Shown here in pieces: positions 34,968 to 46,700 of a DNA stretch of 64,000 nt (positions within the stretch are counted from its first letter, which is position 1; the number at the start of each line of letters is the position of its first letter). This stretch comes from Trema orientale (lineage: Eukaryota; Streptophyta; Magnoliopsida; Rosales; Cannabaceae): positions 20,244-84,243 of the forward strand of contig JXTC01000567.1 in NCBI GenBank assembly GCA_002914845.1, written 5' to 3'. A program made the translations under genes and the position numbers. The notes beneath the pieces were generated by a model that did no database searches, was not told the origin of the DNA, and was given only the letters and a program-made list of their open reading frames with translations.

Positions 34968-37154
34968 TTAGGAAGAAGCTCCTTTGCTAACAAGAAACTC
35001 TGCTATATCACGTTGTCCCATAGCTGTCGCCATGTACAGGGGCGTAGCTTTGCTCTTGCTTTTGATATCTACATTAGCTCCTTTACCTACCAACGTAACA
35101 ACTGCCTCTAAGCATCCACCGACGACCGCCAAATGCAGTGGTGAATGGCCTTCGTCGTCCTGGGATTCCAAGTCTCCACCAAATTCAATAATCATTGAAA
35201 GCACATCATTATGGCCTTTCATGGCGGCCACGTGCATGGCCGTCAGACCATATTGATCTCGATAGTTTACGGTTGCCCCTGTTTTCAATAACAATTCCAG
35301 TTGCTTTGAGTCGCCTCGTCTTGCCGCCATTAGCACCGGCTCTCCCCTCTCCAGCATTTCCACCACTTCACTCTACAGTGTTTGTCATGCAAAATTAGTC
35401 CAACGAGTCAATAACCTTTCAGATTATAAAATGTTAAAACCAAACTTAAAAACTTGAAAGAGTTAGTAACCTATTATCCTTATATAGATAAGCAATAAGA
35501 CATATAATATGTCAGATATGTCAGATACGTTATCAAGTAATGTTAAGTAATGTTAAAAGGCATCGTATGTACAATGAATTACACTTCAAATGATAATTAC
35601 ATATGAGACTCATATAGGATCTGTTTATTAATTATAGTTAACTAGTAATAGAATTACATTCATGTGGTATTGATACTAGTAGTGTCCCATAATATTGCTC
35701 ACCTATTCATTAACTAGTGGAGTCCCATAATATTGCTCACCTATTCGCTATTGAGATGATTATGGGTCTCATTTTAATGAACGGTGGACATTAAACAAGA
35801 GTCGTCAACCAATAATTGTCTGACTAATCGCACTTAAAATTAAAAACTTAAAATTAAAACTTAGAAAAACCAACAACGAAAATGAGTTGCCACAATCATG
35901 TTTGGCATGAATTATCTTTCCATTTTCATTGTCTTATTCTCTGTGCATGTAACTAATAAATAAATAATAGCACAATCTTCTTTTTGCACATCATGTAATT
36001 ACAGCAATAACTTCTAAGTTCTCTAATCACAAACAAGTGAGTGCACAACTACCTTCTGTAGTTCCATATAACTAATTGTAAATTTGTAACGCTTGTCAAC
36101 GTTGTTAGTATAATATATATGTACTTACGTGTCCCTTGTCACGGGCAACATCAAGAGGCGAACGTCCACGATCATTCGGAATAGTGGGGTCCGCACCCAT
36201 TTCCATCAGCATCTCCACCATTGGACGGTCCCCATTGGCCGCAGCTCTATACAACGCCGTACGACCATCACGGCTCCTAGCGTCCTTGTCCGCACCCGAC
36301 TCCACCAACGCCCGCGCACACCTCACGTTCCCTTTCCCTGCGGCTACATGCAGAGGAGTCCTCCCCTCCCTATCCCCACGATCCAACGAACCAGATCCCC
36401 TCGCCCTCACCAACCTCAGAACCTCCTCCGTCCGATCAAACGCCGCCGCCACGTGCAACTCAGTACCATCATCGCCGTCGTCATTATTATCATGGTTCCG
36501 CTCCGCTTCCTCTGTCCCCACGCGCCCACGCGCCACGGCCCCAATCTTCAACCCGGAATCGAGAAGCAACCTCACCATTCCCCCGGGGTCGGCTAACTCG
36601 GTCGCGACTCGGAGGATCGACTCGGACTCCTCCGCCGACAACTCGGCCAGGACCGATTTCCGCCGCTTGATCAGGCTCCTGGCCGCGTCGCAGTCCCCGC
36701 GGCCGACGGCGTGGCGGAGGAGAGCGGGCCCCACGAACGCGACCTTGAGCTTGTGGTCCTGAGTCGGCGCGTGCGGGTTGGAGGCGAACCAGGAGCCGAC
36801 GGAGTCGGAGTCGGGTTTATCCGACCCGGACCCGGGGAGGAGGGAGTAAGGGGCGGTCTTGATGAGGAACCGATCGGAGGGGGAGCGAGGGTAGGAGGGA
36901 GGGAGGTGAGCCTGGGGCTTGAGGATGATCTGGAAGGTGGCGCAGGATAAGGGGGGGATGAGGCCAGTGGGGGGGTTGACCATGAACTTCTGGGGCGAAG
37001 AGGTTTGGACTTTGAAAGCGATGGGGGAGGTGGCGCAGAGTGACCGGAGGCGCACGTTAGCGCGGCATTTGGAGTGGAGCGCGAAGTCTATACGGACCTC
37101 TTGTTCCGAGAGCTCTACTAGCTTAATCATCTTCTTCTTCTTTTTCTCCTCCAT
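34968..37154 (-). CDS. VAPYRIN-like protein: MSP (VAP) domain plus ankyrin repeats
   Basis: Exon 1 is 37154-36129 and exon 2 is 35372-34968; the intron is GT-AG between codons and the product is 476 residues. Residues about 9-125 form a major-sperm-protein/VAP domain (IDFALHSKCRANVRLRSL; PIAFKVQTSSPQKFMVNPP), which in this family binds membrane-associated partners. KVAFVGPALL follows near residue 140, matching the linker typical of VAPYRIN. About eight ankyrin repeats run to the end (for example GRTPLHVAAGKGNVRCAR and GLTAMHVAAMKGHNDVL). VAPYRIN is needed for intracellular accommodation of arbuscular mycorrhizal fungi and rhizobia; VAPYRIN-like paralogs occur more widely, and this is probably a paralog rather than VAPYRIN itself. 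Exon 1 is strikingly GC-rich relative to its surroundings. It lies antisense between the two PMT copies. Confidence 0.87.
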
Positions 37155-38504
37155 TATTTTGGAGAAAAATTGAAAATAATTTTAATTCGGGGGTTGGAGC
37201 CTGGAGGAAGAGAAAATATGAAGAAGATAGAGAATATTAGTTCACGTGAAGTGAAGTGTTGTGTTTGTAATGGTCCCCATTTTGAAGAACATGGCAAACT
37301 CGGCTTCTGGAAAAGACAAATGTATATATCAGTGTTTTTAAAACACGTTAGTCCCCGCCATTTTTTGTTTTGTTTGTTTATTTTTAATTGGAAAGACTGG
37401 TTAGCTGTTACTCATATTCATTGCTGTATTTACAATTTTGTGACGTATTAATTTAGTGGATTTAAATATGTATGCACATACATGATTTATGGTAATTATA
37501 TGGTCTGTTAGCGTTATATATGTATATAAATATGTCTTTTGTAAGAGGTCTGTTTTATCTAATTAGAAGTATGTTGGAGTTTTCTTTTTGGTTTTGTCTT
37601 TTCATAAGGAGGACAAAACTTTTTATTTTACCTTCCATACAAAAGCTCCAACAATCAGTTATTTGCAGCAGAAAATTATTTCTAGTTTTTTTATTTAATG
37701 ATTGTTAATTTGTTAATGATCCTATAATCTAGTTTGTTTGAGTTTTTTTTTTTTCCTTAGAAAAAAAAAAAGGGTGGCTGCCCATTTATTTCAAGAGGTG
37801 AGTGACCCCCACTCTTTACCTAGAGTTGCGTTTGATTTTCATCCTTTTTTTTTTTAAAAAAAAATGGTCAAACTTGATTTTTCAGTTTGGTTACTTGGTA
37901 CTAGACCTTAAAAGAAGGTATATGAAAATGTGCCGGTCAGAGTTTTGGGGCTACAAACGTGCAGTTCACTTGAACCTCGTTTAGTGCTATAGATCGTTCA
38001 TTTAAAAATATAGACATACTAATTTATTATTCTGAGTCATAAACAGAAGACAACAAAAGATCTAAATTCAGTATTTATACATATAAGGCACGTAGCAACT
38101 TGCACCATGGAAACCCGAGCATTTATCTATTTCATCGAGCAGAAAAACATGTACTTGTTTAATAGTTTGCACAGAATACAGATAACGTTACCCTCAGTAA
38201 AACTCTCCCCTATCAACCTAAACTCAGTTTTGTTTTTAATTTTAAAGTCAGATCAATTCTCGGTCAACTATATGAATCGTATAAAAATGTTATTTAAGTC
38301 TTAGATTTCAACATAATATGGCATCTTTCCCTCAAAAGGAAAGAAAAAATGGAAAGAAAAAAGAGACCTTCCTTCATAATTTTCTCATTCACATCTCATC
38401 AATGCATATCTCATTTCTGTTACATTGAGGGTTTTTTTTTTTTTTTTTTTTTTTTTTCCTCTTTTGTTTTTGATTCATGTTAACCAATTCCAGAAAAAAA
38501 AACA
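37155..38504. promoter_or_regulatory. Divergent intergenic region between VAPYRIN-like and PMT copy B
   Basis: About 1.35 kb shared by two divergent starts. It holds a T-run of about 30 at 38428-38458 just before PMT copy B. No other element or gene was recognised. Confidence 0.45.
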
Positions 38505-41500
38505 ATGGCGATCTCAGTCCAAAAACTCTTGAAAGAGAGAAAATTCCCATTCATTTTCACACTCTCGGTCTTGCTCTCCTGCGCCATAGTAGTCCTAGTC
38601 CTCATCAGCAGAGTCAAGAACCCTCTCTTCCTCTATTCCGATACTCGAACACGATCCTCGGTCGAGTGGGAGCTCTGTGATGGTCCAACTGCGGTGGATT
38701 ACGTACCGTGTTTGGACAATTTCAAGGTCATTAAGGCCTTGAAGAACAGGAGGCATATGGAGCGCCGTGAGCGGCATTGCCCGAAAGTCAGTCCGCGGTG
38801 CCTTGTGCCGCTTCCTAAAGGCTATAAGGTTCCGGTTCCTTGGCCTAAAAGCAGGGACATGGTGAGACTAGCACTTTGGTAAGGTTTTTCATTTTTTGTT
38901 TGAAATGAAAGCCTGAAAACAACATCTTGAATGGATTCTAGATATGAGGGGCTGCAAAAAGATGTTATGGGGCACTTTATAGTGCCGGTACCACATATAT
39001 AAATCTTCCATCTCTATTAGTATGTGTACCGCACCATAAATGGTTTATAGCATTATTTTGGTTTTTACTTGTTTCTCTCTGTTTTCTGTTTCAGATTTGG
39101 TATGATAATGTTCCATATTCGAAGCTTGTTGAGTACAAGAAGGATCAAAATTGGGTCCGTAAATCGGGAGATTATTTCGTTTTCCCCGGTGGGGGTACCC
39201 AGTTCAAGGAGGGAGTAGTTAATTACATTAAGTTCATAGAAGAGGTAACACTGTTATGTAGCTCTTTTCAGCCTGAAAATTGTGACACTAGGATAGTTTA
39301 AGCATTTGTCTCATGTGATTGTTTCCTCTGGCATTTTCTGGTGGACCATTAAAAATTTATTTCTCCACAATGGTGTATAGTCCTAAAAGATTTGGTTTCT
39401 AATTGGAGCATAAATCATAATACTANCCCACATATCCTTAGCCAAGAACACAGTTCTATTTTGATTTTGATCGATTTCATACATTACCTTTTGTAATTCT
39501 GACTTTCTTTATTATATTTCAGACTTTGCCACTTATTAAATGGGGAAAGCATGTCAGGGTTATTTTAGATGTTGGTTGTGGTGTTGCCAGCTTTGGAGGC
39601 TCCTTGCTGGACAAAGATGTTCTCACCATGTCATTTGCTCCCAAGGATGAACATGAAGCTCAGATACAGTTTGCTCTAGAACGTGGAATCCCCGCTATTC
39701 TTTCGGTCATTGGAACCCAAAAGCTGAGTTTTCCAGACAATGCTTATGATCTGATTCATTGTGCGAGATGCAGGGTCCACTGGGATATTGATGGTACTTT
39801 GTGCTAATTACTAATTATAGATTTCTTCATTCAACTCTTCTATGGCTTAATTTGATGATTTTGGTTGAAAATAATAAGGTGGACAACCATTGTTGGAGCT
39901 CAATAGGATTCTTAGGCCTGGTGGGTTATTCGTTTGGTCAGCTACACCGGTGTATCTTGAAGATGAAACACATCAGAATCAATGGAAGGGTTTGTTATCC
40001 ATGCCCTATGATTTATGCCTTACTATTCTATCAGTGTACAATTTAGTGATATATGTTGTTTGTGGCAGCTATGGTGAATCTAACTAAATCTATGTGCTGG
40101 AACACTCTTGCTAAGACTGTTGATTCAACTGGCGTTGGGTTTGTAATATACCAAAAGCCTGTCTCAAATTCTTGCTATGAGAAACGCAGAGAAAAAAGTC
40201 CACCTATTTGTGATGATAAAAATAGGAAGAACAATTCATGGTAATCTTCCTCAACATATCTAATTGACAATCATATGAAATTGTTAATACTGTTAATGTG
40301 TCTCATAAATCAAGGATGATTATGGGATTAAATTAAGGAATTGGGTTAATTAGACTCTTTTTATAGTCACATTCTTATGAGCTTAAGGCCTTAAGTATGA
40401 AATTTGGCTAAACTTTGATTATGATCATCCATATCTTCATGAATTGTCTGACAGGTACGTCCCTCTTAGTAGTTGTGTTTCCCCACTTCCAGTTGATAAC
40501 AAGGGAAGACTGTTTAGCTGGCCTATGCCTTGGCCCAATAGGCTGAATAGTAAACCTGTGAGCTTATCAACTGAGCAAGATGCTGCCCAAAAGTTCGACG
40601 AGGACACCAAGCATTGGTCTGAACTTGTATCACACGTTTTTCTAACAACCCTTTCTATAAATTGGTCAAGCGTGCGGAATGTGATGGACATGAATGCCGG
40701 TTATGGAGGGTAAACCTACACAGTTATATAGATATTCATCTGATCGAATAATGTTAAGAATACAAATACTGGTAGCCATTTTTTCAACACTATTAATGTG
40801 ACAAGTGAACTATCATTCAATGGAATATAGTTTGTCAAAATTATAGACTAATTGAATAACGATAGCTAACTTATCACATTAGTTGGTATAACAATGTTTG
40901 ATACTAGAACTCGGATTTCTAGTACTATTCTTTTCCGAGTATTATTTTATTTTCTTTTCCATTTTTTCCAACAATCTTAATATGCAAATGAATAAATGGG
41001 GCTAGAAACTGATTTTGGACTGTTGTTTCTCCCAGATTTGCGGCAGCTCTTATTGATCAGCCTCTATGGGTAATGAATGTTGTCCCTATTGATCTGCCAG
41101 ATACTTTGTCCATCGTATATGATAGAGGGTTAATTGGAGTCTACCACGATTGGTGCGAGTCTTTCAACACCTATCCTCGAACATACGATCTACTACATTC
41201 CAGCTATCTTTTTGGAAAACTTTCTCAGAGGTATTGATTTTCATCTCTGTTCACTTCTCTACCTAAATATGTAGACTTTTTATAAAAAGATATTGCATTT
41301 TCGTATTCCTAGTTCAGGTTTTCAGTGATCATACTAAGATGAGAATTTTCAAAAAAAATTTCGATTTTGTTAGATGCGACATGGTAGAAATGGTGGCGGA
41401 GATGGATCGAATATTGAGGCCGGGCGGATATCTACTAGTTCAAGACACAATTGGCATGATTAAAAAGCTTAAGCCAATTTTGCAATCACTTCACTGGTCT

Positions 41501-41569
41501 TCAACCCTCCATCAAGATGAGTTTCTAGTTGCCAAGAAGGGTTTCTGGCGTCCAAAACAAGTTGAATAG
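38505..41569 (+). CDS. PMT23-like probable methyltransferase, copy B
   Basis: Exons: 38505-38861, 39095-39244, 39523-39793, 39879-39989, 40069-40240, 40455-40709, 41036-41230, 41374-41569; 568 residues. Exons 2-7 have exactly the same lengths as in copy A (150, 271, 111, 172, 255, 195 bp), and the proteins are closely similar, so this is a tandem duplicate. The signal anchor is at about residues 15-36. The proline-rich stem of copy A is missing, which accounts for most of the 56-residue difference. The S-adenosylmethionine motif has the family-typical Cys ([12 protein letters not shown], from residue 184). Later blocks [28 protein letters not shown] and [11 protein letters not shown] are intact, and the C terminus is extended by RPKQVE. 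Role as for copy A, probably in Golgi pectin methylation. Confidence 0.91.
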
Positions 41570-42051
41570 GCAGAGGCAATGTGCCCACCTATTGCATAAT
41601 CTTATTTAGTTCTAGTTTCATATGGCCCATATTGAAGTGCCAGAAATGTACGAGAGAATCTTACCAGTTAGTAGCTCTATTTTGTTCACTCTTTTAATGT
41701 TTGCACCACTTACTTGGTCTCGTTGGGATTGATTCGTTCAACATAGAATTAGTAAATACAATAGTTCATGTGCAATTTAGCACGCAGACATCGACAAAAT
41801 TGGATTAATTGACCTAACAAATAACATGTTTGTGAGTTCATACTTAATTAAAGTAAGTCTATAATATAATGAAATAACACTAGTTAATTCAAATTTTTGC
41901 AATATTATGTAAAGCGACCGTCCCTTTTTTATCCGAAGGGGCCACATGCAAAACCTCTAATATAATTTCCTTATATATAGTGAATGATTACTTTATCATA
42001 TTCAGAATTAGAAAACACAAACATGTTTGTCCATTAACTACAATGAACGCA

Positions 42052-42052
<1 letters not shown>
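41570..42052. other. 3' flank of PMT copy B
   Basis: AT-rich sequence with no recognised feature apart from the probable 3' untranslated region. Confidence 0.4.
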
Positions 42053-42106
<54 letters not shown>

Positions 42107-42495
42107 CCTGAGAACGCACCATAGATTGACCGACTGTAATTTGCGTGAGCATTATGCTTCACGAATTGTGCTTTGTATAGCGAATTATATTAAGCTTTTG
42201 TATAGTTTATCGAAATATATTAAGTTCGTGTATAGTTTATACTTCATCCCATTTGATACATTTATTGGACCCTTTTTTGCTCTATTTTCATAATGTACTA
42301 CGATTATTGTGACACATATGCTCTATTGTTTATGTTAGAGCTAGTAAAAGTCTAGTTGTATTAAAACTTAATCATATGGGTGAAATTCCTGAGTCTAATG
42401 CAATACTTGTAAATAATATATTTTTACTAGTTCAAATATTCTGTTTTAGCATTGTTTGTGATTGTTTGTGTGTGTGTGTTTTTTTTTTTTTTTTT
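42053..42495. repeat. (AT)n plus 378-bp unit, copy 1
   Basis: An AT microsatellite (42053-42103) is followed by sequence that ends in a T-run (42479-42495). 42104-42478 recurs at 42801-43175, apparently without a difference. The open frame across it at 42027-42293 reads the microsatellite as alternating Ile-Tyr and is not a gene. Confidence 0.8.
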
Positions 42496-42754
42496 GGAAT
42501 AAGGGATAGAAAATTTGAACCTTAAGCCTCAATATTAAATATGTGAGGTGGTTACTAATTTGCTAAATCTGTGACCACAACCTCTATTTGTTTAATAAAC
42601 AATCGACTAAAATTTAAACAATTATATATTCTAACAAACTACTAAAAAAATTGATTTGAATTATTCAATCAATAATGATACCAATCTATTCATATATTTC
42701 TATAATATATATGGGTATCAATCCAATATATATTATTTTGCCTAATAAAAATTN

Positions 42755-42803
<49 letters not shown>

Positions 42804-43196
42804 CCTGAGAACGCACCATAGATTGACCGACTGTAATTTGCGTGAGCATTATGCTTCACGAATTGTGCTTTGTATAGCGAATTATATTAAGCTTTTGTAT
42901 AGTTTATCGAAATATATTAAGTTCGTGTATAGTTTATACTTCATCCCATTTGATACATTTATTGGACCCTTTTTTGCTCTATTTTCATAATGTACTACGA
43001 TTATTGTGACACATATGCTCTATTGTTTATGTTAGAGCTAGTAAAAGTCTAGTTGTATTAAAACTTAATCATATGGGTGAAATTCCTGAGTCTAATGCAA
43101 TACTTGTAAATAATATATTTTTACTAGTTCAAATATTCTGTTTTAGCATTGTTTGTGATTGTTTGTGTGTGTGTGTTTTTTTTTTTTTTTTTTTTT
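42755..43196. repeat. (AT)n plus 378-bp unit, copy 2
   Basis: The same AT microsatellite, unique part and T-run as copy 1, offset by 697 bp. A single N at 42754 sits exactly at its left edge, which raises the possibility of an assembly artefact. Confidence 0.8.
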
Positions 43197-43769
43197 GAGA
43201 GAACTGTCTTAGCATTGTTACACTTAGCTGTATTTACAATATGAAAATGCTTTTAAATATTAAAATTTCAACTTTTATTTTCAAAAAACAAGAAAAGATA
43301 TCCCGTTTTCAAAGGACCAAAAAAAAAAAAAAAACCTATCAGCTAGATATTTTTTTTCCTTTTTTTGTTTTTGCTGAAAAAAAAAAAGAAGAAAATGGTT
43401 TGAAGGACGCGTTTGACACAGAGGCGAAGAACGGGTGATTCTGTGGCCCTACAGAAACCGAATCCGTTGCAATAACAGGGCAACGCTAAAATCACCACAT
43501 AGTCCCGCTCCCCGATGGTCCACGTGTCATTGAATTACTTGTCATAGGGCTTAACGTCAGGTAATCTTATCACGGTTCATTCGTTCTCTGTGCTCAGGTT
43601 CATGGCGCGCACAAATGCTAAAACCAGAGAGTCACAACTTCCATTACATACTCATTTGAGCTCCTTCTTCATCTGCTTCTCTCTTCATCTCCATTGAAGG
43701 AAGCTTCTCTCATTTCTTCTTCTTCTTCTTCGATTTTCTTCGTCTTCTCCCAGTTTCAGAGACGAAAAA
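43197..43769. promoter_or_regulatory. Upstream region of REC8
   Basis: A G-box CACGTG lies at 43521-43526 and a GGCGCGC stretch near 43603. The 5' untranslated region is rich in CTTCTT (about 43660-43760). Meiotic control cannot be read from these motifs. Confidence 0.45.
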
Positions 43770-46700
43770 ATGTTCTACTCGCACCAGCTTCTTGCACGCA
43801 AAGCTCCGCTCGGCCAAATATGGTAACTCCTCGATTCTCGACCTGTTTTCTTAAGATTCACTTCTTCGATTAGGGTTTTTGATTTCTTGTTTTTGTGTTA
43901 ATCTTCATATACCGTTCATTATTTCGTTCATCAGAATGAAATTTCGAAGTAGAATATTGAGCTTCGGAGCAGAGTGTTTGTCTCCCGAGAATTTCATCTG
44001 TTTCCGCTATTTTAATTTTTTTTTTCTTGTTGTTTCTGTATTTTCAAAACTGATCGTGATGATAATTCTTTCGGTCTTCAGTTCATGATCTCAAATGCGC
44101 TTTTTCGTTCTCTTTGAGTAAATTTTGAAGTAGAATCTGTGGTTTAGTTTTTCAGATCCCGGTGTTTGTTTCCCGAGAATTTCTTCTATTTTCTCGGGAA
44201 ACAAACACTATGGTCTGACCCAAAATTTCATTTATATTTACCACTGGCATTTGATACTTTGTTTCTTGGTCTCTGTTTTGGTAATGGAGGATGGCAGCGA
44301 CGATGCACGCCAAGATTAATAGGAGGAAGCTAGATAAGCTCAACATCATCAAGATCTGGTTCCTTCTGTTTCTCCCTTCTATACTTCTCCTTCATGAAGT
44401 TTCAAAGTAGTAGCTCCAATTCACATTCAAGTTCTTTAATCTAGCCGATCCTTTTTTTTTTGCTTAAAAAAAAAAATAATAATTACAGTGAAGAGATATT
44501 GAATCCGTCAGTTCCCATGGCCCTTAGGCTCTCTGGAATTCTCATGGGTAATCAAATTTCATTTTCTGAGTCTCCTTCAATTATATCTGTGAAATTTTTG
44601 TTAAGGCACTAACAGAGACTCTTTCTTCAACTTTGTTAATCAGGTGGAGTAGTCATCGTGTACGAACGAAAAGTTAAACTGCTATACGGTATATTCGATC
44701 CTTTTTGTTTTTCCATCTCGTTTAATTTGAAACCCCCGTTTTCGTTTTCGGTTCCTGAAGCAAATCTCTGACGACCCTTTCCGTATTTCACTCTGGTTTA
44801 TGGTCCAGATGATGTGACTCGCCTTCTGGTAAAAACGTTCTCTCTCTCTCTCTCTGGGTTTTTTTTTTTGGGTGAAGATTTTTTAACTTATCCTATTTAT
44901 TTATTTTTATCTTTCGAATTTGGTACCTCAGGTTGAAATCAACGAAGCATGGAAGGTGAAGTCTGTTCCAGACCCCACTCTGCTACCCAAAGGAAAAACT
45001 CAAGCCAAGTAAGTCATTGTTTTGTACATTTTCTTCTTTGTCTTCTCTACATAGAGGCCCCCCCTTTTTTTTTTCGGGTCTCTCTCTCTGCTTTTGCATT
45101 AATTTTTCAGTCAACAGTATGGAAAAATCTGTGCATCCACCAAAATGAGAAAAAAGAAAGAAAAGAAGAATAGGCACGTTAATTTATTAAGGATTTTTTG
45201 TCTGGGTGTATCTTTGATGTTTGCAGGAAAGAAGCTGTGACTCTTCCTGAGAACCAAGATACTGATGCTGGGGATGTTGAGCAGTTCCGTAATTCTTCCA
45301 ACACTACAGCCGGCATGGAGTTCCAGCAAACAGCCTATTTTTCGATGGTAAAGGAACACCTTCCCAGACCCCAATGAAGAAACCTCTGACATTCATATAA
45401 GATCATTAAATATCTTCAAATCATATCTAAAGTATTCCTGTAATTCAAAATAGAATGAACTTTAAACGGTGGCTCAACGCACCATTTTAGTGATGATTGG
45501 AAGGTGCTTGATGAAATGTGCTTCAGTAAAATAATAAGCTTTAATAATCTCAATCACATAACTTCCTTGGAATGAGATCAAACTATAGTCCAAGGTGATA
45601 TCTGTATTCTCCTGATTTCTGAAGTTTATAAAGTATAGTCAAGTTTCTTGTGGTTAGATAAGTCAGGTTTGTTTCTTATAATTTTATAAATAGGACGTCC
45701 ATGTATGACCTCCCTATGTCACTAGAAGTATGATATTTAGGCGTTGAAACATATTTACAGATGGCGCAACACCAGAAATAAAAGCACTCAAGGAAATGTT
45801 CTGCAATTCTTCATGGATGTAATAAATGCATATACCTATCATTGTTTGCACTTTGCAGCGACTTGACAGTGTGGATGAAACGTTGATTAACGGCAATGCC
45901 AGGGATGAAGATCAATCTGAACACTTCCATCAGGGTAATCTGAACGCTTCCATCAATTTTCTCTTTAATTCCTTAGTCTGTCTCCTAATTCTTAGCTTTC
46001 AAATATGTTGACTAGATATTAGGTATGCTTATTCATATTGTATACATCTGCTAACCTGTCACTGATTTTCATTCAGCTGAGCCGGAAAATATTACCTTAT
46101 TTGAACGATTTGATCCATATCAGGTTGATGCAACTTTGTACAATCGTTATGAAAGGTGATCGCCCTAGTTTACAAGCATATATGCATCTAATATGTGTAT
46201 GTATAGACATATATATACTTCTTCCTGTTCTGTAGCCTTTGTACGTGTGGTTAAAGATATACATTTTAGTCTTCAATTCGAGAAAAACTTGCAACAGATA
46301 ATTTTATGCCCTTTTGGTCTGCTAAATCGCATAACTCTTTCTCTAACTTTTATTCATTATCTCTCTTATCAATCATGTCCAGATTTGATGTTGAAGCTGA
46401 CGATGAGACACAGTTGAACTTCACTTCAGGAGAGCATACACAAATTCCCACTACTCTTATTCCCTCTCCACCTCCGCCAGATGAGCCTGAAAGAGGTCAG
46501 AAATCTTATAACCAAATACCGTTGTACAAGATTTCCTATTAACACAATTTTCCCCATCGGCACGCTGGTCTCCCATTTAGTGAAACTCATGCAAGTCCCT
46601 CTCTCAAAATATTTTTGACAAGCAAATTTTGATTTGCTTGTGAAACAAGTTGCAATGTTATTTAAACTAATTATAAAACCTAGAGTATTTTAACTGATTC

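Noticed and set aside
36136..36762. 208-residue plus-strand open frame
   Set aside because: Antisense shadow of the VAPYRIN-like exon 1; high GC removes stop codons.
41339..41373. Alternative ATG start for the last PMT copy B segment
   Set aside because: This is intron sequence; a GT-AG acceptor at 41372-41373 joins the exon in frame with the seven exons before it.
42027..42293. 88-residue open frame with alternating Ile-Tyr
   Set aside because: Translation of an AT microsatellite, part of the duplicated block.
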